Shown here in pieces: positions 23,389 to 33,225 of a stretch of 64,000 nucleotides of DNA. The notes under the pieces are model-generated. The model saw nothing but the letters and a program-made list of their open reading frames with translations, was not told the origin of the DNA and made no database searches. A program made the position numbers and the translations under genes. The stretch spans positions 496,001-560,000 of the forward strand of contig JAHPZA010000006.1 of assembly GCA_019058445.1 (NCBI GenBank). Direction: 5' to 3'. Each line of letters begins with the position of its first letter. The stretch's first letter is position 1. Source of the DNA: Promethearchaeota archaeon. GTDB lineage: Archaea > Asgardarchaeota > Lokiarchaeia > Sigyniarchaeales > SOKP01.

Positions 23389-26355
23389 ATGATTAGAGAT
23401 ATAGATTCCAAAATTCAAAAAATTAAAGATTTTATAAATCGAAATCATTTCAATAATGCTATACGAGATTGTTTATCTATAATTGAGGAACTTCTTAAAA
23501 ATTTATATAAGGATATAAATCTTGATTTAAACTTAGATGAAAGGCAAAAAGCGTTAGATTATGAAAAGGAGAAAAAAAAACAATATCATAAAATGACGAT
23601 TGGAGAATTAATTGGGCTATTTAGAGTAACTGATCTTTTTAAAGCAATTAGTAAAAAATGCAGTACTGAATTTAAATATTTTACACATCAACTCTTATCC
23701 CAGCTTAATGATGTAAGAATTTCGTGTACTCACGATGATTATGCCAGCTCTTTTCATGAAGCAAACTATATTTATTCAACTTTAAGATTGATTTTAGACG
23801 AATTAAATATTTATAAAGGAGTTAAACCTGAAAAAATCTCAATGGATATTCCTAAAGGTGTAGTATCAGAACGTTTTTATAAAGAATTTAAAGAAGAATT
23901 TGATCTTTTATCTTCAAAGGTTGAGATTATTCCGGATAGAATACTTAAAGAATTATCATTTCAAAAACAATCTTTCAAAAATATATCTGATTCGTTTGAA
24001 ATGAATGAATCTATTATGGATACTGAAACTATAAACATTACTAAAGAATTCAATTTAATAAAATTTAAAAAACTAGAAATTTTAAGATTGACAAATTTCA
24101 AAAATGCATATTTTGAATCAAAAAACTTTGAATTAATTAAAAAATTTGAAGATTCACTAATTCTAAACAAGTTTAATGAAGCTAAAGCTACATTAGAGCA
24201 AAATCTTGACAAATTTAATGAATTAGAACAAATAATCTTAAAAGATATTCTATGCACATATAAAGAAGATTATAAAGTCTCAATTGAGCATACAAACAAT
24301 CTGATTGAAAAACTGCCTGAAGCATATTTAGGTTATTTATTTCAATCAAATACTTATTTTGAAATGAAAAATTATAAGAAAGCTATAGAAATCATAAATA
24401 AGATATTGACTGAAAATCCCGACATTGTTCTAATCTTGTTGTGCAAGAGCTTAATTTTAAAAGCCCAAGAGAAATATATTGAAGCTCTTAATACAATAGA
24501 AAAAGCAATAGAATTGAAAAGAGACAGTTATGAATTATTATGTCATAAAGCAATCATTTTAAATCATATGAAAGAATATGAGGAAGCTTCTAAAATTTTG
24601 AACAAAATTATCGAGAGTAATAGCGGTGATATTAATTATGGGTGGATTTATAAAATTTTAACTCGTTCTTATTTTGAGCTTAAATCATTTAATAAAGCCA
24701 TAGAATCCATTGAAAAAGTAATTGAATTTGAGCCAGAAGATTCATGGTCTTATTCAATAAAATCGTACATTTTAAATGAGATCAATAGAAAAGAGGAAGC
24801 CTTAGAGGAAATTGAAAAAGCAATTAACATTGAACCAAATATTTCCCGCTATTATATAAATAAAGTAATTTTATTATATGAAATGAATAAAAATGAAGAA
24901 GCCTTAGAATCGATAAAAAAAGCAATCAAGATTGAGCAAGATAATACCTTTTTGTATTATTTATTAGCCAGGATTTTATTGAGACTTAAGAAAAATGAAG
25001 AGGCCTTAGAATTAATTGAAAAGGCAATCGAAATGGAGCCAGACAATTCCCTTTACTATATAAAAGCACAAACTTTAATAAAATTGAATAGAAATGATGA
25101 AGCTTTAGAAATAATTGAAAAAACAATAGATCTAAATCCTGAAATATCCATTAATTTTTCAATAAAAGCACAAATTTTATCGAAACTTAATAAAAATGAA
25201 GAAGCCTTAAAAATAATCGAAAAAGCAATTGAGATGGACCCTACAGTGCCCTTTTATTATGATACTAAATCAGAAATTTTAATTAAAATGAATAGAAATG
25301 AAGCAGCGTTAGAAGCTATTGAAAAAGCAATTGACATGGACCCTACAGTGCCCTATTATTATGATATTAAATCAGAAATACTAATTAAAATGAATAGAAA
25401 TGAAGCAGCGTTAAAAACTATTGAAAAGGCAATCGAAATGGAGCCTAAAGATTTCTTTTTTCAATATAGAAAATCAGAAGTGTTAATGGAAATGAATAGA
25501 AATGAAGCAGCATTAGAAACTATTGAAAAAGTAATAGAGCTTCAACCAACAGATTCCTTTATATATCTCAGGAAATCAATTATTTTATCATTACTAAATT
25601 TAAACGAGACAGCATTAAAAACAATTGAAAAGGCCATCGAGATAGACCCAAAAACTTCCCTATATTATCTCAGGAAATCAAATCTTTTATCAAAACTAAA
25701 TAAAGGCGAAGGAGCATTAAAAACAATTGAAAAGGCCATCGAAATAGACCCAAAGGATCCCTTATATTATTCTGCTAAGGTTGTTATATTATTAGAACTG
25801 AATAGGAATGAATTGGCTTTGGAAACGATAAAAAAAGCAATAAAGATAAAACCTGAAGATTCCTTAAATTATTTAATTAAAGCAGAAATTTTGAGTAGGT
25901 TAAAAAGATATGAGGAAGAATTAATAGCAATTAATAAAGCTTCAGAACTGGATGCCGATGATCCAGATATTGTGAACCAAAAAGCTTATGCTTTGACAAG
26001 GCTCAAAAGAAAAGGTGAAGCTATTGAATTAGTAAAGAAACTAATTGAACATCATCCCGAAAATGGAGAATACTATGATTCATACGGAGAGATTTTAATG
26101 AAGTTTAATGAATATAATAAAGCAATTAAAACGTTTGAAAAAGCTATTTTAAAATCAGGAGAAGATTCACTTTATTTGAAAGAAACCTTGATCAAAATGG
26201 GTAGATGTTATGAACGATTAGGCAAATTTGAGGACGCTATAAAAAACATCAAAATTGGAAGAATTCTTGCTAAAATAGAAGATGATATAGAATGGACTGA
26301 AAAAGCAGATAAATATCTTTTAAAGGTTAATCAAATAGGAGATATTAAAAATTAA
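23389..26355 (+). CDS. HEPN-like domain plus long TPR array protein
   Basis: A 988-residue protein. The N-terminal about 150 residues are helical and contain D-V-R-I-S-C-T-H (R110-x4-H115), matching the R-x4-6-H motif of HEPN ribonucleases. A linker to about 300 is followed by about 19 TPR units of 34 residues. Units between 25200 and 25800 are nearly identical at the DNA level with a 102-base period (for example the words atggaccctacagtgccc at 25234 and again 102 bases later), showing recent expansion. HEPN proteins with repeat domains often act in defence or toxin systems. No signal peptide or membrane helix. The HEPN call is from motif and size only. Confidence 0.75.
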   Translation: MIRDIDSKIQKIKDFINRNHFNNAIRDCLSIIEELLKNLYKDINLDLNLDERQKALDYEKEKKKQYHKMTIGELIGLFRVTDLFKAISKKCSTEFKYFTHQLLSQLNDVRISCTHDDYASSFHEANYIYSTLRLILDELNIYKGVKPEKISMDIPKGVVSERFYKEFKEEFDLLSSKVEIIPDRILKELSFQKQSFKNISDSFEMNESIMDTETINITKEFNLIKFKKLEILRLTNFKNAYFESKNFELIKKFEDSLILNKFNEAKATLEQNLDKFNELEQIILKDILCTYKEDYKVSIEHTNNLIEKLPEAYLGYLFQSNTYFEMKNYKKAIEIINKILTENPDIVLILLCKSLILKAQEKYIEALNTIEKAIELKRDSYELLCHKAIILNHMKEYEEASKILNKIIESNSGDINYGWIYKILTRSYFELKSFNKAIESIEKVIEFEPEDSWSYSIKSYILNEINRKEEALEEIEKAINIEPNISRYYINKVILLYEMNKNEEALESIKKAIKIEQDNTFLYYLLARILLRLKKNEEALELIEKAIEMEPDNSLYYIKAQTLIKLNRNDEALEIIEKTIDLNPEISINFSIKAQILSKLNKNEEALKIIEKAIEMDPTVPFYYDTKSEILIKMNRNEAALEAIEKAIDMDPTVPYYYDIKSEILIKMNRNEAALKTIEKAIEMEPKDFFFQYRKSEVLMEMNRNEAALETIEKVIELQPTDSFIYLRKSIILSLLNLNETALKTIEKAIEIDPKTSLYYLRKSNLLSKLNKGEGALKTIEKAIEIDPKDPLYYSAKVVILLELNRNELALETIKKAIKIKPEDSLNYLIKAEILSRLKRYEEELIAINKASELDADDPDIVNQKAYALTRLKRKGEAIELVKKLIEHHPENGEYYDSYGEILMKFNEYNKAIKTFEKAILKSGEDSLYLKETLIKMGRCYERLGKFEDAIKNIKIGRILAKIEDDIEWTEKADKYLLKVNQIGDIKN
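25200..25800 (+). repeat. Near-identical 102-bp tandem repeats within the TPR gene
   Basis: Successive 34-codon TPR units share long identical stretches, such as aatagaaatgaagcagcgtt in three consecutive units and a phrase encoding T-I-E-K-A-I-E-I-D-P-K in two. The period is 102 bases. This indicates recent unequal exchange or slippage. Confidence 0.8.
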
Positions 26356-26426
26356 AAAGTTTATGAGAGTTTATATAAAATAGTTAAAAATATTTTCAAC
26401 TCCATATTTCTATTAAAATGTTTAGT

Positions 26427-28367
26427 TTAGCCGAATTGCCTGTAATCTATTGTTTTAATGATATATTTTTCCCCAGTTGCACCATTATTCACTAAAGCAA
26501 ATCGATTTTCTAATTGGGTGATTAATTGTCGTTCCTCGGGGTCTTCAGTAAACAAACTATTATTGGGGTAATCCTCCCGGAAAATAATCTTTACGCTGGG
26601 TTGCGAGGGAACATCTTCAAATAATTGAGAAGGTGATTGGTCTGCAATTATAAACCCAACACCTCTGCTACGATACTCTTTTAACATTTTAGAGAATATC
26701 TTAGCCATTTGCTCTTTCATGATAAAATCGGTATCATCTGGATTTGATGTAATAGGCTTTTCTAAAATCTCATGGGCCTCGTCAATAACAACAACTTGAT
26801 TCAATTTCTCAATTTCGCGGTCTTTTGTCAGCACTCGAATCAATTGAAGAATAGCATTAACGATTAATAATTTAACAAATTTATTACACATACTTAAATC
26901 TAAAAAGATATTCTGTCCATTTATCCAATTCTTAATCCAGGTTGGTAATTCGGAAGTAATACTAAGAGTTTGTTGGATCTTTTTATCATTAAACACATTA
27001 ATTCGATTTTTTAACGCCTGTAAAAAATTGCCCTGCAGATCTTTACCATAGGGATTTTTTCTTATATAGCTCTCAACGCTTTTTAAAATCGTAAGGAAAT
27101 ATGAGGGCATTTTGCCTTGAGTAGTCATAATTGCTTTAGCAGAACTATAGAAAATTTTTTCAAACACATTTTTTAGTCCTAATGAGGCACATAAATAAGT
27201 TGCCAGTTCTTGTAAGTGCTTATCTAATTGCGCACTTTCCCCTTTCACAAAATATGGGATGTTAAAATCTTTATCAGAGAAGCTAATGTGAAGAAAATTA
27301 TTATAATAAATGTTTTGAGATTCTTTTGCAACATTGAGCACTAAAACTCCAATACTATCCGCCTTTTGATTCAATTCTTCAATTAATTGAGCGAGTAGAT
27401 ACGTTTTTCCCGTTCCAGATTTTCCAAAAATTACCATATTTTGAGTTAGTTTGTTAATAGGAACGTAAGTAATATGGTCAGAAACAATCCCATTTTTTAC
27501 ATGAAATCCTATGCTTAAGGAGTTTTTTTTAAAATCTTCATTTATATCAGCATATCGCACAATTTCATCTTTTAATATGGGTAATTTAAGTAAGGGAGTA
27601 TTTTCTGGAAAGTCAAAATCAATTTTAGTTCTATCTAGCCATTTATAATTCTCATGTTCATTTTTAAAAACTGTACCTCTTAAAATATCCGAATAGTCTA
27701 TATCTGAAGGTGTTAATAAATTTGCCCGAATTCTATTCTGATTTTCAATAGCAGTGCATAAGTATTGCAATAATCCTTTTAAGTTCACTACATCATTTTC
27801 ATTTAGGTTCCTTGCTTTATATCTAATGAAAAATCTGAAGGAGAATTTAGGATGCCCAGTGTAAAGATAATCTGATCGTTCAGTTAATTTCTGCCAAATT
27901 GCATAAAGTCGTACTTCATTTCTTCTAGGGAAAAAAAAAGAAGAAATAAACCTCTCAACAATATCAATCTTATATGATAAAATTCCATCTGGAATGATGA
28001 TTTCTTCAATTTCATAATCCTCGTTTTCCTGTAGTGTCTCCATAGTAATTAAATTTGCATGCACCTTGCCGTCTAATCCTATGAATTCATATTTTAGGTT
28101 ATTTAACCAAGTATGACCGAAAACCAGCGCTTCAGTTTTAGAAGATGCCTCTGTAAAAAATTCCCATTTAATATTTTCAGAAGCAATTAATTCAAGTCCA
28201 TAGCTTTTAAATGGAATTGATCCAATTGGATCTAATAAAAATGACCGTACCTTAAGTTCCCCCTCATTATCGAAACCTGGGATATCTTCAGCTTCTTTTG
28301 GTTCAAATGGTTGAGGAACTTGCGTAATTTCAATGCGAGCTTGCCAAAATAAAGTGTCACTTTCCAT
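26427..28367 (-). CDS. HerA/FtsK-like P-loop ATPase
   Basis: A 646-residue protein. Residues 1-300 are a mixed alpha/beta region without a clear family. The motor domain has Walker A G-K-S-G-T-G-K-T at 315-322 and Walker B V-V-V-I-D-E-A-H-E near 525, and later I-I-A-D-Q-S-P, as in HerA/DUF87 hexameric ATPases. HerA proteins pump DNA with NurA in repair and are also parts of several defence systems with SIR2 or nuclease partners. No NurA lies beside it. It is divergent from the gajA-like gene, sharing a 518-bp spacer. Function within this island is inferred. Confidence 0.75.
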   Translation of the reverse strand: MESDTLFWQARIEITQVPQPFEPKEAEDIPGFDNEGELKVRSFLLDPIGSIPFKSYGLELIASENIKWEFFTEASSKTEALVFGHTWLNNLKYEFIGLDGKVHANLITMETLQENEDYEIEEIIIPDGILSYKIDIVERFISSFFFPRRNEVRLYAIWQKLTERSDYLYTGHPKFSFRFFIRYKARNLNENDVVNLKGLLQYLCTAIENQNRIRANLLTPSDIDYSDILRGTVFKNEHENYKWLDRTKIDFDFPENTPLLKLPILKDEIVRYADINEDFKKNSLSIGFHVKNGIVSDHITYVPINKLTQNMVIFGKSGTGKTYLLAQLIEELNQKADSIGVLVLNVAKESQNIYYNNFLHISFSDKDFNIPYFVKGESAQLDKHLQELATYLCASLGLKNVFEKIFYSSAKAIMTTQGKMPSYFLTILKSVESYIRKNPYGKDLQGNFLQALKNRINVFNDKKIQQTLSITSELPTWIKNWINGQNIFLDLSMCNKFVKLLIVNAILQLIRVLTKDREIEKLNQVVVIDEAHEILEKPITSNPDDTDFIMKEQMAKIFSKMLKEYRSRGVGFIIADQSPSQLFEDVPSQPSVKIIFREDYPNNSLFTEDPEERQLITQLENRFALVNNGATGEKYIIKTIDYRQFG

Positions 28368-28885
28368 GGAACATCAAATTTAGAATTAAATAACAAACAT
28401 TAATCATTTCAAAAATTCATTTTAAAAGGTGTATATTTTATAGAAATTATAAAACAAGGATTTGGTAATTTTAGTTAGTGTGCATGGTTACACTCTGATT
28501 TTATCAATATAAGTTATATATCAATACGCCCCACTGAGGATCTTCTGATAGATGTATCAAAATGATTCATTTTCTTCGAATACAAACTAACATTCTGTTA
28601 AAAATCAGAAAAAGTCCTGTCTAAACGACAAAAAATGGAATCCCACTTCTACCCCACCTAAAAATGAAAGAAAGTCAAAATAAATTCATATATATTGTAT
28701 TAAATAAAAATTTTAGAAAGAAAAAGTTCTAAACATTGAGAATATAAAAAAGCTTTTCTTTATTTGTATTTGAATTCGAAGAATAATGTTTATCTCTTAT
28801 AGGATGTCATAAAAAATTTATTCTTTGAAGTATTATTTTTCAGTACAATATATAAAAAATGAAGTTTTCTTAGGGTGTTATCATC
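28368..28885. other. Intergenic region between HerA-like and gajA-like genes
   Basis: About 518 bp between divergent genes. It has a short palindrome-like word AGTGT(8)ACACT near 28475 and a TATA-like element close to gajA. No protein frame or RNA gene is convincing. Confidence 0.5.
28849..28857 (+). promoter_or_regulatory. TATA-like element upstream of gajA-like gene
   Basis: TATATAAAA lies 29-37 bases before the ATG of the Gabija-like operon, the distance expected for an archaeal promoter with a very short leader. In AT-rich DNA such matches are common, so support is modest. Confidence 0.4.
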
Positions 28886-30679
28886 ATGGATGATGAAATT
28901 AAAATAATTGAAGTAAGAATTCGTAATTATCGTTGTCTTAAATCAGTAGCTTTAAAACTTGAAGATTTAACAATATTAACTGGTCAAAATAATTCGGGTA
29001 AAACTAGTTTTATTAAAGCCATTGAATCAGCTATTGGAGTTGGGAGTCAAAGATTTACAGAGGAAGATATTTATTTAGCTCAAAATGAAAAAAGACCACC
29101 AAAAGATCGAGCAATTATTGTCGACTTGCTGATACGCCCTTGGAATAGTACAGAAAATAAAGTAATAGATGTCTTTCCTCAAGGGAGTTTTTGGTTAGCT
29201 CTTTGGGGAGATGGAACAGCTCAAGATAAAAATTTTAATGATTTCATTGGAATGAGAACTGAATATAAATGGAATCCTAGAAAAAATGATTATTCTACTA
29301 CTCGAAGTTTTTTAAATGAGTGGAAAGAGGACCTTGAAGAAATTGAGAAAGCAAAAAAAATTGAAAAAGCAGGTGCAATAAATTTTGAAATGATTGAACC
29401 TCTAGCACTTTATTTAATGGATGAAAAAAGAGATATCATAGATGAGTTTAGTAAAAAAACATCTTTTTGGTATAAATTGATTTCAAATCCTGGTTTAAAT
29501 GAAGATCAGATAAAAGATTTCGAAAAAGCATTAAATAATCTTAATCTAAATATAATCAAGGGAAGTTCAGTTTTAAAACATATTTTAGACCATTTAAATG
29601 AATTATATCCAATTGTATCTCATGAATTTGGTAAACCCGAAATATTTCCAATTCCTAGACAATTAGATGATTTGAGTAAAGGAATTGATATCGGAATTTC
29701 AATGAAAAATTCCCAAACATTCTCCCTAACTCGATATGGAATGGGGACTCGAAGTTTGGCAACTATAGTATTATTTAAGGCATATATTACCTTAAAACAA
29801 AAAGAGATGAAGAATAATAAAATGCATCCAATGCTCGCTATTGAAGAACCTGAAAATCATCTGCATCCTCAAGCTCAGAGATCAATATTTGAATTAATTA
29901 AAAAAATTCAAGGTCAAATAATACTTACAACACATTCACCATATATTATTGAATGTGCTAGAATTCAGCAGATTCGTCATTTCCAAAAGATAGACTCAGA
30001 TGTCCAGATTTCTCAAATGAATGTGGAAGATCTCTCAGAAGATGATCTAAGAAAAATAAATTATATGGTGTTAAAAACCAGAGGCTATATGTTTTACGCT
30101 CGAGTATTGATTCTTGCAGAGGGAGAAACCGATGAGAGAGGATTACCTACATTTGCTGAGGAATATTGGGGTAAACGCCTGAGTAATTTAGGTATGGAGT
30201 TTATTGGAGTAGGTGGTGATGGTAATTATCTCCCATTTTTAAGGCTTGCTCAAAGTTTTGGTATTCGATGGTATATTTTTTCTGATGGAGAACCTGAAGC
30301 AATTAATAATGTTAATAGGGCACTTACTAAATTGAATGAAGATATTATTCCCAATAATCCTAATGTATTTGTTTTGCCTAATAATGAAAACTATGAATCC
30401 TATTTAATAAAGTCTGATTATGAAAAGGAGCTTATAGAGATGTATATCAATTTAAAAGGAGAGCAAGCAGAACATAAGAACGCTTTAAAAGATGATTTTG
30501 ACAATAATAGAAAAACATTAGATGATATTCTTCAATATGCTAAGGATAATAAAATTAAGTGTGCAATACCATTAGCTAAAGCAATTTTACATAATACTGA
30601 TGAGAATCTAAGATTTCCTGAAAAAATTCGGTTGCTTTTCGAAAAAATAAGTATTGATTTTAAATTAAAAAAAAAATAA
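28886..30679 (+). CDS. gajA: OLD-family ATPase/TOPRIM nuclease, GajA-like
   Basis: A 597-residue protein. The ABC-type ATPase part shows Walker A G-Q-N-N-S-G-K-T at 33-40, a signature-like Y-G-M-G-T-R-S near 284, Walker B L-A-I-E-E-P-E-N-H-L-H-P near 317 and the switch histidine in T-T-H-S (H350). A TOPRIM domain follows with L-A-E-G-E-T-D-E (E412) and F-S-D-G-E (D467), the metal-binding acids of the nuclease. This is the GajA plan of the Gabija antiviral system, in which GajA nicks DNA when nucleotides are depleted. A UvrD-type helicase begins 12 bp downstream, the partner expected of GajB. A generic OLD nuclease is the alternative. Confidence 0.85.
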   Translation: MDDEIKIIEVRIRNYRCLKSVALKLEDLTILTGQNNSGKTSFIKAIESAIGVGSQRFTEEDIYLAQNEKRPPKDRAIIVDLLIRPWNSTENKVIDVFPQGSFWLALWGDGTAQDKNFNDFIGMRTEYKWNPRKNDYSTTRSFLNEWKEDLEEIEKAKKIEKAGAINFEMIEPLALYLMDEKRDIIDEFSKKTSFWYKLISNPGLNEDQIKDFEKALNNLNLNIIKGSSVLKHILDHLNELYPIVSHEFGKPEIFPIPRQLDDLSKGIDIGISMKNSQTFSLTRYGMGTRSLATIVLFKAYITLKQKEMKNNKMHPMLAIEEPENHLHPQAQRSIFELIKKIQGQIILTTHSPYIIECARIQQIRHFQKIDSDVQISQMNVEDLSEDDLRKINYMVLKTRGYMFYARVLILAEGETDERGLPTFAEEYWGKRLSNLGMEFIGVGGDGNYLPFLRLAQSFGIRWYIFSDGEPEAINNVNRALTKLNEDIIPNNPNVFVLPNNENYESYLIKSDYEKELIEMYINLKGEQAEHKNALKDDFDNNRKTLDDILQYAKDNKIKCAIPLAKAILHNTDENLRFPEKIRLLFEKISIDFKLKKK

Positions 30680-30691
30680 TATTATAAATTT

Positions 30692-32548
30692 ATGACAATT
30701 AAACCCACATTAATTCAAAAAAAAATAATTCAACATGGGGATGGAGCTTTATTAGTCCTTGCAGGACCAGGTTCAGGTAAAACTTTTGTTGTTACAGAAC
30801 GTATACGCCGTTTATTAATGGAATCTAAGGGAAATTTTCGAATACTAGCTTTAACTTTTACAAATAAAGCGGCTAATGAAATGAAAGAACGATTAGCTGA
30901 ATTTCCAAGAATAAATAAGAAAGCATTTATTGGTACGCTCCATAGTTTTTGCTTAGAAGTTCTTGCAAATAGAGGTAATTCAGAAGGATTCAATGGTCTT
31001 CCCATCATTTTTGAATTAATTGAAGATCGTAGAAAGATTTTATCTCAGGCAATTAGAGAAGTTCCAATTTTAGATAACGAATTCAAGCAATTAGAAACCT
31101 CAAAACAAAAACTCAATTTCCTTGATCACTGGCTCGAAGAGATTAGAATTGCTAAAATTAAACTAAAAACACCAGAATTGATAGATGAGTTAACACTAAG
31201 AAATATTTTTGAATCTTATAATGCTTATCTCCGGATTTCAAATGCTGTAGATTTCGATGATTTACTCCTATATACGTACCAAATATTTGAAAAACAGCCA
31301 AAAATTGCAGACTTCTATCGTCGACAGTATCGTTATATTTGTATAGATGAAGCCCAGGATTTAAATGAAGCTCAATATCGAGTAATTACTGCATTATGTG
31401 GTAATTCGTACAAAAATGTTATGATGGTCGGAGATCCAAATCAAGCCATTTTCGAGTGGTATGGTGCGAGTCCAAAATATTTAGAACAATTTAAAGAAGA
31501 TTTTGATGCTAAAGTGATTAATATTGAAGAAAACTTTCGAAGTTCGAGATCAGTCATAGTTGCTGCAAATAAATTAAATCCGAAATATGAAACAGTTGGG
31601 GTTTACCCTATTGAGGGTGAGATAAAATTAATTATAGGTAAAAGTGAAAATCATGAAGCACAGCTTATCTTAAAAGAAATTTCAGAATTATTGGAAAAAG
31701 GTCATAAAGACATAGAAAATCTAGTAGCTCTAAATGATATTGCCATTTTAGGTCGTACTCGCTATGCTCTTTTAGAAATCCAAAATGTATTGGAAAAAGC
31801 TGGTTTAAAATACTATATTTATTTATCTTCTCAACATCAATCAGAATCAAACATTATGAAAGATTTTGAATTATGTTTGAGATTATTAGTAAATCCAATA
31901 GATCAATTGCATGGAGAGATCCTTCTCAAAAGATGGAATCTTGATTCAGACCTTTTTAACAAGAGTTTGAAGTATAAATTAAATTTCTTTAAAATATTAA
32001 ACCAAGAAGTAACTAATCAAAAACATAAAATAGTTATACATGCAATAAAAGAATTAGAATGGACGGAAGAGAATGTTCTTTTCTTAAATGCAATTAAAAT
32101 TTTTGAGGATTTTGCACCTAAATTAACCATTAATGATCGGGAACTATTAATCAATGATATTAATTTATGGAAACAACATTGGGATACTTTTTTAAGAGCA
32201 GATCATGGAGGAGCGCATAAGTTAAGCACATTTTTAAGCCAGATAGCACTGGGATGCACGCAACCAGCATGTCAAGATGGAATTGCTTTATTAACAATTC
32301 ATTCTGCGAAAGGATTGGAATTTAATGTTGTTTTTATTGTAGGGTTGGCAGAAGGTATATTTCCAGATTATCGAGTTAAAACTCGAGTAGATCATGAAGA
32401 AGAATTACGAAATGCATTTGTAGCTATTACTCGTGCAAAACGTTTACTATTTCTCTCGTTTCCTCAAAGAAAAAAAATGCCTTGGGGTGAAATTAGACCT
32501 CAAACTCCATCTAGATATTTAAAAAAGATCGGTTTTAATAAATTCTAA
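30692..32548 (+). CDS. gajB: UvrD/Rep-type helicase, GajB-like
   Basis: A 618-residue superfamily 1 helicase. Motifs in order: I G-P-G-S-G-K-T at 26-32; Ia T-F-T-N-K-A-A; II D-E-A-Q-D-L-N; III V-G-D-P-N-Q-A-I-F-E-W; IV E-E-N-F-R-S-S; V T-I-H-S-A-K-G-L-E-F; VI F-V-A-I-T-R-A-K-R. All key residues are present, so the motor should be active. The 12-bp spacing after the OLD-family gene supports translation as a unit and identification as GajB, which senses DNA ends and assists GajA. Confidence 0.85.
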   Translation: MTIKPTLIQKKIIQHGDGALLVLAGPGSGKTFVVTERIRRLLMESKGNFRILALTFTNKAANEMKERLAEFPRINKKAFIGTLHSFCLEVLANRGNSEGFNGLPIIFELIEDRRKILSQAIREVPILDNEFKQLETSKQKLNFLDHWLEEIRIAKIKLKTPELIDELTLRNIFESYNAYLRISNAVDFDDLLLYTYQIFEKQPKIADFYRRQYRYICIDEAQDLNEAQYRVITALCGNSYKNVMMVGDPNQAIFEWYGASPKYLEQFKEDFDAKVINIEENFRSSRSVIVAANKLNPKYETVGVYPIEGEIKLIIGKSENHEAQLILKEISELLEKGHKDIENLVALNDIAILGRTRYALLEIQNVLEKAGLKYYIYLSSQHQSESNIMKDFELCLRLLVNPIDQLHGEILLKRWNLDSDLFNKSLKYKLNFFKILNQEVTNQKHKIVIHAIKELEWTEENVLFLNAIKIFEDFAPKLTINDRELLINDINLWKQHWDTFLRADHGGAHKLSTFLSQIALGCTQPACQDGIALLTIHSAKGLEFNVVFIVGLAEGIFPDYRVKTRVDHEEELRNAFVAITRAKRLLFLSFPQRKKMPWGEIRPQTPSRYLKKIGFNKF

Positions 32549-33225
32549 TAATTTTCTAAATTTACTATTACTTTTCCATAATATACCTTTCAAACTTCTC
32601 GAATTCGTCTAAGATTTTCTATTCTTACAAGGTTAAATCTAAGAAATTTTCTTCTAAGACAAAATACAGGAATATCATTTTTAAAAGCGATTTTATTTCG
32701 TAAAAAATCCCTTTTGTAATATGATTTTTATATTCTGAAGCTACTATTATATTTAAGCTTAGAATTGTATCAAAATTGGGTTGCATTTTTGTATTTTTAT
32801 CCTACTAAAGCCCGGATTTTGGATTGAATATTTTTGAGAATTTTTTTTTAAATATCTAAGCTCTTTTTTTTCCCCTTCTTGTATTATATATCTTGAGGCT
32901 ATGAGCATAATATATATGAATATTTGTTTCAGTCATTTTAATAATTTCTCCATATAATCATTTGCTTGATATATAATAAAAATTATAAAAAAAGGTTGTG
33001 TTCAAAAACCGAGAATTAATTTTTTAATGCTATTTTTTAAAACGTAAAAAAAAGTAGATTACAACCTTGTTTGTAATTTAGTTCCAATAAGCTTTTTTTC
33101 TTAATCTTTAAAATATACCTTTAACATTTATTTACTCTTTATTCTTCATTTCTTCCCATTAATTTTTAAAGATAAAAGAGGGATCAGGGAAAAAATAATT
33201 TAGATCATCCTTTTCTATGAATATT
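32549..33225. other. Non-coding region between convergent helicase genes
   Basis: About 677 bp with no sound protein frame. One long-range hairpin pairs AAGGTTGT at 32992 with ACAACCTT at 33061 around an AT-rich loop of about 61 bases. It could be a terminator or RNA structure shared by convergent transcripts. Confidence 0.45.
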
